64,000 nucleotides of DNA. It comes from Pseudarthrobacter chlorophenolicus (lineage in GTDB: Bacteria > Actinomycetota > Actinomycetes > Actinomycetales > Micrococcaceae). The position numbers and the translations under genes were made by a program. Where the stretch lies: assembly GCF_000962805.1 (NCBI RefSeq), contig NZ_JZTW01000006.1:168981-232980 (forward strand). Reading direction: 5' to 3'. Under the pieces are notes generated by a model. The model was not told the origin of the DNA and ran no database searches. It was given only the letters and a program-made list of their open reading frames with translations. Positions 1 through 7,403 of this stretch are shown one piece after another (the stretch's first letter is position 1; the number at the start of each line of letters is the position of its first letter).

Positions 1-238
1 CCTGCTGGGCCGGATCGGCCGGTAGTTGGCAGCGGACGGGGTGGAGGACTTCGTTTGGCAGTGGTCCGCGTCTCCAAACTAGGAAACCGCCTGCCGTGCC
101 AAAAGCCACCGGCTCCCGTATGTGGATAACTTCCGGGTGCGGGGTTGGCAGCGGAGGGTTGCGGGAGCCCGGGCGGGGACCCGCAAGCGCCGGTGCTGCA
201 AGAATGGGCGGGTGACGGAAGCGACGAATGCCGGGGCA
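1..238. other. Left edge, no supported gene
   Basis: I see no gene that can be supported here. An 11-bp direct repeat (TTGGCAGCGGA) occurs at 26-36 and again at 145-155. TGTGGATAA, a single DnaA-box-like 9-mer, sits at 121-129. The reading frame of the first MFS gene stays open back to an ATG at 122, but the extension is Arg-rich, has no ribosome binding site and does not resemble an MFS N-terminus. Confidence 0.4.
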
Positions 239-1543
239 ATGAAGCGGCGGCAGCAGGACGGGCCACAGGAACCGGGGGAACTGAGCCCAAGGAAGCGCCC
301 AGGCGGCAGCAGCCTGGTTGATGCCGAGACCGACGAGACGCCCGCCGCCGCACCCACCCGGGTAGGGAACCGCAGGCAGCTGGCCTATTTGGGACTGTGC
401 CTGGTGCTGATCGGGCTGAACCTCCGGACCGTCTTCTCCAGTTTCTCGGCGGTGCTTCCCGAGGTTACGGCGCAGGCATCCCTGCCCGGGTGGGCCATCG
501 TGGTGCTCACGACGGTGCCGGTCACGTTACTGGGGGTGTTCGCGCCGCTGGCCCCGGTGCTGGCGCGGAGGTTCGGCGCAGAACGTGTGCTGCTCGGTGC
601 CATGGCCGTGCTGACCGCAGGGCTGCTGCTGCGTCCGGCAGACCCCGGGATTCCCGGCGGCCACCTGACGGGCCTCCTCGCCGGGACGGCGGCGTGCGGT
701 GCGGCCATCGCCCTGTGCAACGTCTTGCTTCCCGGCCTGGTCAAACGCGACTTCCCGCACCGGCTGGGCCTGATGGGCGGGCTGTATACCACGGCCATCT
801 GTGCCTCGGCCGCGTTGGGGGCCGGCTTCACCTTCCCCGTCTACGCGGCAGCGGGGGAGTGGACTGTGGCGCTGTGGTTCTGGGCGCTGCCGGCCGCCGT
901 CGTGCTTCTTCTCTTCTTCCCGGTGGCCCTGCGCCAACATCCAGCCCGTCATCAGGCTGTCAGGGACGGCGTGAACGTGTGGCGTTCAGCGGTGGCCTGG
1001 CAGGTCACCATCTTCATGGTGCTGCAGGCCATGATGTCCTTCAGCGTCTTCGCCTGGCTGGCCCCCATCCTGCGTGAACGCGGCGTGGACGGGGCCACTG
1101 CCGGGCTGATCGTCTCGGTGAGCATCATCCTGCAGATGCTGGGTTCGTTGTTCGCTCCCGCCCTGGCGGCACGGTTCCGGGACCAGCGGGCCATTAACAC
1201 GGTGGTGGCCCTGATGACGGGCGGGGGCTTCGCGCTGAGCATCTTCGGGCCGCTGGACCTGGTCTGGGTGTGGGCAGGCCTGCTGGGGCTGGGGCAAGGC
1301 AGCCTCACCGCGGTGGCCCTCACCATGATCATGCTCCGCACCCGCGACGGGCACACCGCCGCGCACCTGTCCGGCATGATGCAGGGCGTCGGGTACGGCC
1401 TGGGCTCCACCGGCACCCTGCTGGTGGGGCAACTGCATCAGGGAACAGGGTCCTTTGCCGCCGCCGGCAACATGTTCCTGGCGGTGGGGCTGCTGGCCGC
1501 CGTTTTTGGCTACCGTGCCGGCCGCAACCGGTACGTGGGGTAG
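239..1543 (+). CDS. MFS transporter, CynX/NimT (cyanate permease-like) type
   Basis: Predicted 12-helix major facilitator permease of the inner membrane. About 45 polar residues precede the first membrane segment, which contains GLNLRTVFSSFSAVLP, a stretch typical of the CynX/NimT group that exports or imports small anions and drugs such as 2-nitroimidazole. Hydrophobic segments follow regularly to the C-terminus. The substrate cannot be read from sequence. The start is uncertain: ATG 239, GTG 212 and ATG 122 are all in frame and none has a good Shine-Dalgarno. I chose 239 because it gives about 434 residues, near the family norm. The next gene starts directly after the stop, so the two MFS genes are probably cotranscribed. 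Confidence 0.8.
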   Translation: MKRRQQDGPQEPGELSPRKRPGGSSLVDAETDETPAAAPTRVGNRRQLAYLGLCLVLIGLNLRTVFSSFSAVLPEVTAQASLPGWAIVVLTTVPVTLLGVFAPLAPVLARRFGAERVLLGAMAVLTAGLLLRPADPGIPGGHLTGLLAGTAACGAAIALCNVLLPGLVKRDFPHRLGLMGGLYTTAICASAALGAGFTFPVYAAAGEWTVALWFWALPAAVVLLLFFPVALRQHPARHQAVRDGVNVWRSAVAWQVTIFMVLQAMMSFSVFAWLAPILRERGVDGATAGLIVSVSIILQMLGSLFAPALAARFRDQRAINTVVALMTGGGFALSIFGPLDLVWVWAGLLGLGQGSLTAVALTMIMLRTRDGHTAAHLSGMMQGVGYGLGSTGTLLVGQLHQGTGSFAAAGNMFLAVGLLAAVFGYRAGRNRYVG

Positions 1544-2950
1544 GTGGCTGTGCGCGACTCCACCCTTCCCGCAACAGAGCCCACCGCCGGCATCCTGCAG
1601 CGGCCCTACCTGTGGGTCACGGTGGGGACCTGCGCCCTGGTGTTCCTGGCTGCCTTCGAATCGCTGGCGGTCACCACCATCATGCCGCTGGTCAGCCGCG
1701 AACTGGACGGCGGAAGCCTCTACGCCCTCGCCTTCGCCGGCCCCCTGGCCACGGGGGTAATCGGCAATGTGGCCGCCGGCAACTGGTCCGACCGCCGCGG
1801 CCCCACCGTACCCCTCTACGCCTCCGTGGCCCTGTTCGTAGCTGGCCTCCTGATCGCGGGCACGGCCGTGTCCATGCCAATGCTCGTGGCCGGCAGGCTG
1901 GTCCAGGGCCTCGGCGGCGGCGCCCTGACAGTGGCGCTCTACGTCCTGGTGGCGCGGATTTTTCCAGGTGCGCTCCACCCCAAGATCTTCGCGGCATTCT
2001 CGGCGGCCTGGGTGATCCCCTCGCTCATTGGCCCGTTTGCCGCCGGCATCGTGGCCCAGGTCTTCAGCTGGCACTGGGTCTTCCTGGGCGTCGTGGTCCT
2101 CGTCATTCCGGCTCTGCTCATGATCGCCCCGGTGCTGAAGGGGATGGACCGGCCGGGGGCTGCGTCACCTGCAGCGCCCTGGGCCATCGGCCGGCTGGGC
2201 TGGGCGGCGCTCGCCGCCGTCGCGGTGCTGGGACTGAACCTGTCTGCCGAGGTCCGGATCCAGGGCTTTCCGGCCGCCACCGCGGTCCTGGCCGTCGCCG
2301 CCGTCGCACTTGCCCTTGCGGCCGTCCGGCCACTGGTTCCCCGCGGCACCCTCCTCGCCCGGCGCGGGCTGCCGAGCGTCATCCTGGCCCGCGGACTGGC
2401 GTCAGCCTCGTTCTTCGGCGCCGAGGTATACCTGCCGTACCTGCTGATCGAGCAGTATGGCTTCTCGCCCACCTTCGCCGGACTCACCCTGACCGGCGGC
2501 GCGCTGGCGTGGGCGGGTGCCGCGGCCGTCCAGGGCCGGCTGGGCGATCGACTGTCCCATCGCGGCGCGGTCCGCACCGGAGCGTTCATGGTCCTCGGCG
2601 CCGTGATCCTTGCGTTGGCCACCACCGCGCTGCACTGGCCCGCCGCCGTCGCGATCGTGGGCTGGATCTTCGCCGGCGGCGGCATGGGCCTGCTTTATCC
2701 GCGGCTCAGCGTGATGACCCTGGCGCTGTCCACGAAAGACAACGAGGGCTTCAACTCCTCGGCCATGTCCATCTCCGACTCCCTTGGCGGGGCGCTGGCC
2801 CTGGCCACCACGGGCATCGTCTTCACGGCGTTCACGACGACGGCGGCCTCCTTCGCCGGGGTCTTCACCTTCGCGGCAGTGATCGGCGTAGCCGCGGCGG
2901 CGGTGGCGCCGCGGGTCGCCTCCCCCACCCCTGAGTTTTTGGGCAGATAA
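1544..2950 (+). CDS. MFS transporter, drug-efflux (DHA) type
   Basis: A 468-residue membrane protein of the major facilitator superfamily with about 14 hydrophobic segments. It opens with a segment containing FLAAFESLAVTTIMPLVSREL, which matches the first helix of drug:H+ antiporters (a D/E-x-T-I-V-x-x-A-L-P-like position), and carries the loop motif GNWSDRRGPTVPL (motif A-like) and GRLVQGLGGGAL. An efflux role is inferred from the family; the substrate is unknown. The GTG start abuts the preceding stop codon, implying coupling with the other MFS gene. The last residues (PEFLGR) and the stop codon lie inside a dispersed palindromic repeat, so the present C-terminus was probably set by insertion of that repeat. 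Confidence 0.82.
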   Translation: MAVRDSTLPATEPTAGILQRPYLWVTVGTCALVFLAAFESLAVTTIMPLVSRELDGGSLYALAFAGPLATGVIGNVAAGNWSDRRGPTVPLYASVALFVAGLLIAGTAVSMPMLVAGRLVQGLGGGALTVALYVLVARIFPGALHPKIFAAFSAAWVIPSLIGPFAAGIVAQVFSWHWVFLGVVVLVIPALLMIAPVLKGMDRPGAASPAAPWAIGRLGWAALAAVAVLGLNLSAEVRIQGFPAATAVLAVAAVALALAAVRPLVPRGTLLARRGLPSVILARGLASASFFGAEVYLPYLLIEQYGFSPTFAGLTLTGGALAWAGAAAVQGRLGDRLSHRGAVRTGAFMVLGAVILALATTALHWPAAVAIVGWIFAGGGMGLLYPRLSVMTLALSTKDNEGFNSSAMSISDSLGGALALATTGIVFTAFTTTAASFAGVFTFAAVIGVAAAAVAPRVASPTPEFLGR

Positions 2951-2995
2951 CGGGACTTCGGGGGGCCGGAAGTCCCGTTATCTGCCCAAAAACTC
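2933..2995. repeat. Palindromic element A, copy 1 (bidirectional terminator-like)
   Basis: Two 27-bp arms that are perfect inverted copies (2933-2959 and 2969-2995) flank a 9-nt loop. The outer end reads GAGTTTTTGGG on the left and CCCAAAAACTC on the right, so either transcript would form a GC-rich stem ending in a U run. It sits between convergent genes. A second copy is at 59157-59217 and a lone half at 30932-30955. Confidence 0.85.
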
Positions 2996-3027
2996 TTACG
3001 GGGAGGCGGAGGGGGAGAGGCAGCCGG

Positions 3028-3759
3028 TCAGCGGAGCCGGGTGGCCCGCAGCACGACGTCCGCGATGGTGGCCTGCTGGCCCTCCGGCCCTGTGACCGGG
3101 CGCTCCCGGCTGGTCAGCACTTCCACCTGCCAGCCAGGCTCCTCCAGGGACAGTTCCCGGACCAGGTCCTCGCCCTTGTAGAACATGTCCCCGTGGTGGT
3201 GCCCGCCGCCCCACGGCGGCAGCCGGTCCGGGTGGTGGCCAACCACCAGGAGCGTCCCGCCGGGTTTCACCGCCGCTGCTGCGGTCCGCAGCGGAAGCCG
3301 CCAGTCGAGATCCTCGGAGTGCAGGAACTGTGAGGTCACCAGGTCGAAGGCGCCTTCAGGCTGCCACCGCTCCAGGTCGGCCTGCTGCCACCTGATGCGG
3401 CTGGCCGGCGCACCATCCGCAGCATGCACGCTTTCGCGGGCGAACACTGCTTTATCGTGGGACTGCGCCCGTTCCAGGGCAACCGCCGAGACGTCGACGG
3501 CGGTGACCGTCCAGCCGTGATGGGCCAGCCAGATGGCGTCGGCACCTTCGCCGCAGCCCAGTTCCAGCGCCTGTCCCGGCTTCAGGCCGCCGGCCTCGCG
3601 GACCAGCTGCGGATTCGGGTTGCCGCTCCACAACTGGGTCTTGGTGCGGTACCGCTCGTCCCATGCCGTGGCCGGGTCGATGGCTGCCCTGGTGACGTCC
3701 CCTCCGCTGGAGGTGCCGTCGTCGTGCGTTTCATGGTGGTGCGCCGCGTGTTCGCTCAT
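3028..3759 (-). CDS. Class I SAM-dependent methyltransferase
   Basis: A 243-residue protein with the Rossmann-type SAM-binding motif I ALELGCGEGADAIWLA around residue 65 and the acidic post-I strand VTAVDVSAVALERA. A glycine-rich VKPGGTLLVVGHHP follows near residue 165 (motif III region). The N-terminus is His-rich (HAAHHHETHDD), which could bind metal but may just be a disordered tail. The AWDERYRTK...LWSGNPNP entry is typical of TehB/thiopurine-methyltransferase-like small-molecule methyltransferases. The acceptor substrate is unknown. The start ATG at 3759 is the only sensible one; the gene is divergent from the DEAD-box helicase. Confidence 0.85.
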   Translation of the reverse strand: MSEHAAHHHETHDDGTSSGGDVTRAAIDPATAWDERYRTKTQLWSGNPNPQLVREAGGLKPGQALELGCGEGADAIWLAHHGWTVTAVDVSAVALERAQSHDKAVFARESVHAADGAPASRIRWQQADLERWQPEGAFDLVTSQFLHSEDLDWRLPLRTAAAAVKPGGTLLVVGHHPDRLPPWGGGHHHGDMFYKGEDLVRELSLEEPGWQVEVLTSRERPVTGPEGQQATIADVVLRATRLR

Positions 3760-3849
3760 GCCTCAACCCTGCCTTGTGCCTTGCGGAGTGGCAACGCCTG
3801 GCGGGGCCCCGGGTGCACTGCCACGAAAACGCCGGTGGCGCCGGGATGC

Positions 3850-3855
3850 TAGAAT
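3850..3855 (+). promoter_or_regulatory. Candidate -10 element (TAGAAT) for the helicase leader
   Basis: TAGAAT is close to the TANAAT/TATAAT -10 consensus and lies about 235 bp before the helicase start codon in the divergent region. No convincing -35 hexamer is seen at the usual distance. Transcription from here would start near 3862, upstream of the hairpin at 3879-3916. Confidence 0.4.
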
Positions 3856-3878
3856 AGTGGAACTTGATGTGCAGTGAT

Positions 3879-3916
3879 GCCCTGGTAACCCTTCATTTAG
3901 GGGACGGGGCTTTTTT
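3879..3916 (+). terminator. Terminator-like hairpin inside the helicase leader
   Basis: A GC stem (GCCC...CCC with GGGG...GGGC, 3879-3910) is followed directly by TTTTTT at 3911-3916. No gene ends on this strand nearby: the flanking genes are divergent. The structure therefore lies in the 5' untranslated leader of the helicase gene. It could be an attenuator, possibly cold- or autoregulated; that is inference. Confidence 0.55.
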
Positions 3917-4089
3917 CATGTGAGAGGCACATCCTGCGTCGATGAACGCGTTCCATTTGGTCCCGGCCGCCGTCCTGAAAACGGCAGCGTGCCGGTTTGA
4001 CCACCTGACTTTTCTTCGGCGAACCCCTGTGCCAACCGGCGCACGGGGCCGATATCCGCACGGATACCGCCAGAAAGACCTTTGAGTTT

Positions 4090-5985
4090 ATGACTACTTT
4101 TGCTGCCCTTGGCACGCCCAAAGCACTCGCCGAAACCCTTGCCGCGCAGGGAATCGAGTCTCCGTTCCCCATCCAGGTCAAGACCCTCCCGGACACCCTG
4201 TCCGGCCGTGACGTCCTGGGCCGCGGCCGTACCGGCTCCGGCAAGACCATCGCCTTCGCCATCCCGCTGGTGGCCCGCCTGGCCGAGCGCGAAGCCGCGT
4301 ACTTCCGCAAGCCCGGCCGCCCCATGGGCCTGGTGCTGGCGCCCACCCGTGAACTGGCCACCCAGATTAACGCCACCATCGAGCCGCTGGCCAAGGCCGC
4401 CGGCCTGAACACCACCGTGATCTACGGCGGTATCTCCCAGGCCCGCCAGGAGAAGGCGCTGCGCGCCGGCGTCGACATCGTCATCGCCTGCCCCGGCCGC
4501 CTGGAGGACCTGATCCGCCAGCGCATCCTCAGCCTCGAAGCCGTGGAAATCACCGTCCTCGACGAGGCCGACCACATGGCGGACCTCGGCTTCCTGCCTG
4601 TGGTCAAGAAGCTCATGGACATGACCCCCAGCCAGGGCCAGCGCCTGCTCTTCTCCGCCACCCTGGATAACGGCGTGGACAAGATCGTCCAGCGTTACCT
4701 GTCCAACCCGCTGACCCACTCCGTGGATGATCCGCAGGCCGCGGTGACCACCATGGAACACCATGTGCTGGTGGTCAACGACCAGACCGTGAAGAAGCAG
4801 CTGATCGTGGAGCTTGCCTCCGGTGCCGGCCGCCGCGTGCTCTTCATGCGCACCAAGCACCACGCCCGCAAGCTGGCCAAGACCCTCACCGACGCCGGGA
4901 TCCCCGCCGTCGACCTGCACGGCAACCTCTCGCAGAACGCCCGCGACCGCAACCTCGCCGAGTTCTCCAACGGTGACGTGCGCGTGCTGGTGGCCACCGA
5001 CGTCGCTGCCCGCGGTGTGCACGTGGACGACGTCGAACTGGTCATCCACGTGGATCCGCCCACCGAGCACAAGGCGTACCTGCACCGCTCGGGCCGTACC
5101 GCCCGCGCCGGTTCCGACGGAACCGTGGTGACGCTGACCCTGCCGGAGCAGCAGACGGACGTGAAGAAGCTGATGAAGGCCGCCGGCGTTGAGGTCACCT
5201 TTGAGCGCGTCACCGCGAACTCCCCGATCGTGGGCGAACTGACCGGTGAGATCGCCGACAAGGTTGACCCCCGCACCCGGGCCGCGCTGCTGGCTGCGAA
5301 AGCTCCCCAGCAGGGAGGCGGCAAGTCCACCGGTGCGAACGCCGAGCGCAAGCGGGCCCGCCGCCAGGCGTCTCCGTCGGCCGGGGGCCGTGGTGGACGC
5401 GGCGGCAGGGGCAAGGTCTCCGCCGAACCCACCCGCACTGACGTTCCCCGTGCCCAGCGCCGGGCCGCAGCCTTCGAAGGCCGCACTGAGGCCCGGGCCG
5501 CCGTCGACGCCGTGCGGGAGCAGAACGAGGACCGCGCAGTGGCGGCAGCAGCTGCCCGGCGCAATGCCCGCGGCCGTGGCACCGCCAGCACCCACCGCAA
5601 CGACGTCCCCGCAGCAGGCGGCCGCGCAGCTGCCGGGCGCGGTTCGGACGGACGTTCTTCGGATGGCCGCACCGATTCACGCATTACCCGCAGCGAGGCG
5701 CCCCGCGGCGGATCCGGCCGTCCTGCGTCGGGCGGCGGGCAGCGCAGTGGACGCCCGGCTACCGGCCAGCGTGCAGCAGCCGGCGCGTCCGGCGGCCGTG
5801 GCCAGCGTTCCGCCGGAGCAGCCGGTGGCGGTTCCAAGGCAGTCTGGTCCTCCAACACCGGTGGCACCTCGGGTGGTTCCTACAGCGCCGGCAACGGCGG
5901 CTCGGGCAACGGTTCCGGCCGTCCGGCGCGCAGCGGTCCCCGCCGCGCGTCCGCGCCTGCGTCGAACGAGCGCCGCGGCCGCTAA
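4090..5985 (+). CDS. DEAD-box ATP-dependent RNA helicase with basic RG-rich tail
   Basis: A 631-residue RNA helicase. Motif I RTGSGKT (about 47-53), Ia APTRELA, Ib CPGRLEDL, motif II DEAD (158-161), motif III SAT, motif V VATDVAARGVHVDD and motif VI HRSGRTARAG are all present in order within the first 375 residues. From about residue 410 the protein is a low-complexity tail rich in Gly, Arg, Ser and Ala with repeated RGG/GRG-like units, which in this family gives extra RNA contacts. Expected roles are rRNA maturation, RNA turnover and cold adaptation. A roughly 230-nt leader with a terminator-like hairpin precedes it. A palindromic terminator follows and faces the convergent MBL gene. Confidence 0.93.
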   Translation: MTTFAALGTPKALAETLAAQGIESPFPIQVKTLPDTLSGRDVLGRGRTGSGKTIAFAIPLVARLAEREAAYFRKPGRPMGLVLAPTRELATQINATIEPLAKAAGLNTTVIYGGISQARQEKALRAGVDIVIACPGRLEDLIRQRILSLEAVEITVLDEADHMADLGFLPVVKKLMDMTPSQGQRLLFSATLDNGVDKIVQRYLSNPLTHSVDDPQAAVTTMEHHVLVVNDQTVKKQLIVELASGAGRRVLFMRTKHHARKLAKTLTDAGIPAVDLHGNLSQNARDRNLAEFSNGDVRVLVATDVAARGVHVDDVELVIHVDPPTEHKAYLHRSGRTARAGSDGTVVTLTLPEQQTDVKKLMKAAGVEVTFERVTANSPIVGELTGEIADKVDPRTRAALLAAKAPQQGGGKSTGANAERKRARRQASPSAGGRGGRGGRGKVSAEPTRTDVPRAQRRAAAFEGRTEARAAVDAVREQNEDRAVAAAAARRNARGRGTASTHRNDVPAAGGRAAAGRGSDGRSSDGRTDSRITRSEAPRGGSGRPASGGGQRSGRPATGQRAAAGASGGRGQRSAGAAGGGSKAVWSSNTGGTSGGSYSAGNGGSGNGSGRPARSGPRRASAPASNERRGR

Positions 5986-6008
5986 CCCCCGCCAGCTCTA
6001 AAAACTAC

Positions 6009-6064
6009 AGCGGTGGTTGAGCTTGTCGAAACCCGGTTTCGACAAGCTCAACCACCGCTTTTTT
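6009..6064. terminator. Palindromic element B as bidirectional terminator
   Basis: Near-perfect inverted repeat of about 25 bp per arm, built from two facing copies of a GTTTCGACAAGCTCAACCAC unit, ending in GCTTTTTT. It lies at a convergent junction. The same unit appears twice head to tail at 37032-37076. The unit is known to me as an abundant dispersed sequence in actinobacterial genomes. Confidence 0.85.
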
Positions 6065-6067
6065 GGT

Positions 6068-6718
6068 TTACCAGCCGCGGGCGCGCCATTCCTCCAGGTG
6101 CGGCCGCTCGGCGCCCAGGGTGGTGGGCTTGCCATGGCCGGGATGGACGACGGCGGTGTCCGGGTAGGGGCCGAACAGCCGCTCGGTGACGTCGTCCAGG
6201 AGTTGGGCGAACCGTTCAGGGTCTTTCTGGGTGTTGCCCACGCCGCCCGGGAACAGTGAGTCGCCGGAGAAGATGTGCGCCGGCCCTTCAGGGTCCTCGT
6301 ACACGAACGCGATGGAACCCGGTGTGTGGCCGCGCAGGTGCACCGCCGTCACGTCGAACCCGTCGAAGTTGCCTACGTCGCCGTGGCTTAGCCGCACGTC
6401 CACCGGAACGGGCAGCGCGTCGGCGTCGTCCGTTCCCGCCGCGGTGCGCGCACTCGTGGCGTCCACCAGTTCCTTCAGCGCCCGAACGTGGTCCCAGTGC
6501 TGGTGCGTGGTGGCGATCAGCGCCAGCTTCGGTTCAGCTTTGGTGTCCGCGGCTCCGTCAGCGATGAGCTGCCGGATGGCCGGGAGGTCGTCGGCGGCGT
6601 CGATCAGCAGTTGGGCGCCGCTCTCCTTCGCCGTCAGCAGGTAGACGTTGTTGTCCATCTCGCTGACGGAGATGCTGCGGATGGTCAGTGCCGGCAGGTC
6701 GTACAGAAGTGAGTCCAT
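6068..6718 (-). CDS. MBL-fold metallo-hydrolase (glyoxalase II-like)
   Basis: A 216-residue hydrolase of the metallo-beta-lactamase superfamily. The metal-binding motif appears as THQHWDH (H-x-H-x-D-H, about residues 94-99), followed by a His in LRGHTPGSIAF, the bridging Asp in IFSGDSLFPGG and the last His in VHPGHGKPTTLG. This set fits a dinuclear zinc or iron site as in hydroxyacylglutathione-hydrolase relatives; hydrolysis of a thioester of a low-molecular-weight thiol is possible but not shown. The gene is monocistronic, facing the helicase across a shared terminator. Confidence 0.85.
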   Translation of the reverse strand: MDSLLYDLPALTIRSISVSEMDNNVYLLTAKESGAQLLIDAADDLPAIRQLIADGAADTKAEPKLALIATTHQHWDHVRALKELVDATSARTAAGTDDADALPVPVDVRLSHGDVGNFDGFDVTAVHLRGHTPGSIAFVYEDPEGPAHIFSGDSLFPGGVGNTQKDPERFAQLLDDVTERLFGPYPDTAVVHPGHGKPTTLGAERPHLEEWRARGW

Positions 6719-6801
6719 AGGCTTCAGTCTAGGGACGCCCGGTGCCCGGGCTCCGGCGCCCGTGCTCCGGCGCCCGTGCTGCCTTGCAGCCGTTGCTGGC
6801 G

Positions 6802-7104
6802 TTAAAGACCCAGCGGCAGGGTTTCGGAGTAGACCTGCTTGGAGGGCGGTCCGGCCAGGATCTCACCCAGGGAGCTTTTGCCCTCCGGAGTGGTGCGCCA
6901 CGCGGCGTAGTCGTCGTGGTCCTGCGTGGTGGCCCAGGTTTCCACCACCAGGATGTGGCAGGGATCGGCGTCGTCAACCAGCGCCTCGATGCCCTGGTTA
7001 CCGGGCCAGGCGCGGGTGGCGGCGAGCGTTTCGGCCAGGTACTTCGCGGCCTCATCCCGGCGGGCGGGATCGATCCGGACCTCAAAATGGACAATGGCGG
7101 GCAT
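6802..7104 (-). CDS. Putative quinol monooxygenase (ABM domain)
   Basis: A 100-residue protein matching the antibiotic-biosynthesis-monooxygenase (ABM) ferredoxin-like fold. It has an N-terminal strand AIVHFEVRIDPARRDE, a helix rich in Ala, then PCHILVVETWATTQDHDDY and a C-terminal strand, a pattern shared with YgiN-type quinol monooxygenases that act as dimers. Catalysis by these enzymes is cofactor-free; the substrate here is unknown. The start ATG at 7104 is followed by a compact ORF with no alternatives. It is divergent from betT. Confidence 0.8.
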   Translation of the reverse strand: MPAIVHFEVRIDPARRDEAAKYLAETLAATRAWPGNQGIEALVDDADPCHILVVETWATTQDHDDYAAWRTTPEGKSSLGEILAGPPSKQVYSETLPLGL

Positions 7105-7403
7105 GGTGCTCCTTGGCTTGTGGGAGTAGGGCCGGTCCAGCCAACCCTACTGCCTGCAACCACAGCCGTGACCGCATTCTTCCCCCGCGAACACCGGTGC
7201 AACCCCGCCATTGCAGCCGTTGGCCGCATCACGGGCCGCCGTGACCGGATTCATAAAAGTCTGCCCTTCAGTGGACGCGTTGATAGCGTCGAAAGCCAAG
7301 CCAGACTCAATGCGACGCCCGGCCTGATCTTCATTCGGTGTGCCCTGAGCGGCACCGTACGCCCGGCGTCTGGACCGCAGCCTCAAAACTGGAACGGGAT
7401 CTG
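7105..7403. other. Divergent intergenic region upstream of betT
   Basis: About 300 nt without a gene, between the ABM monooxygenase and betT. It must hold the betT-betB-betA promoter. I see several TGCAAC/GTTGC pieces (for example near 7152 and 7198) but no repeat with convincing spacing and no BetI-type operator. A Shine-Dalgarno (GGAACGGGA) lies just before the ATG at 7404. Confidence 0.4.

Noticed and set aside
121..129. DnaA box (TGTGGATAA) as a hint of an origin
   Set aside because: A single 9-mer without neighbours or dnaA/dnaN genes.
1270..2934. A 554-codon Arg/Pro-rich open frame overlapping both MFS genes
   Set aside because: It overlaps the MFS frames in another phase and has the composition of a frame-shifted high-GC gene.
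7140..7230. TGCAAC/GTTGC pieces before betT as members of the 29-bp operator family
   Set aside because: The spacing between cores is not 19 bp and the flanks do not match.
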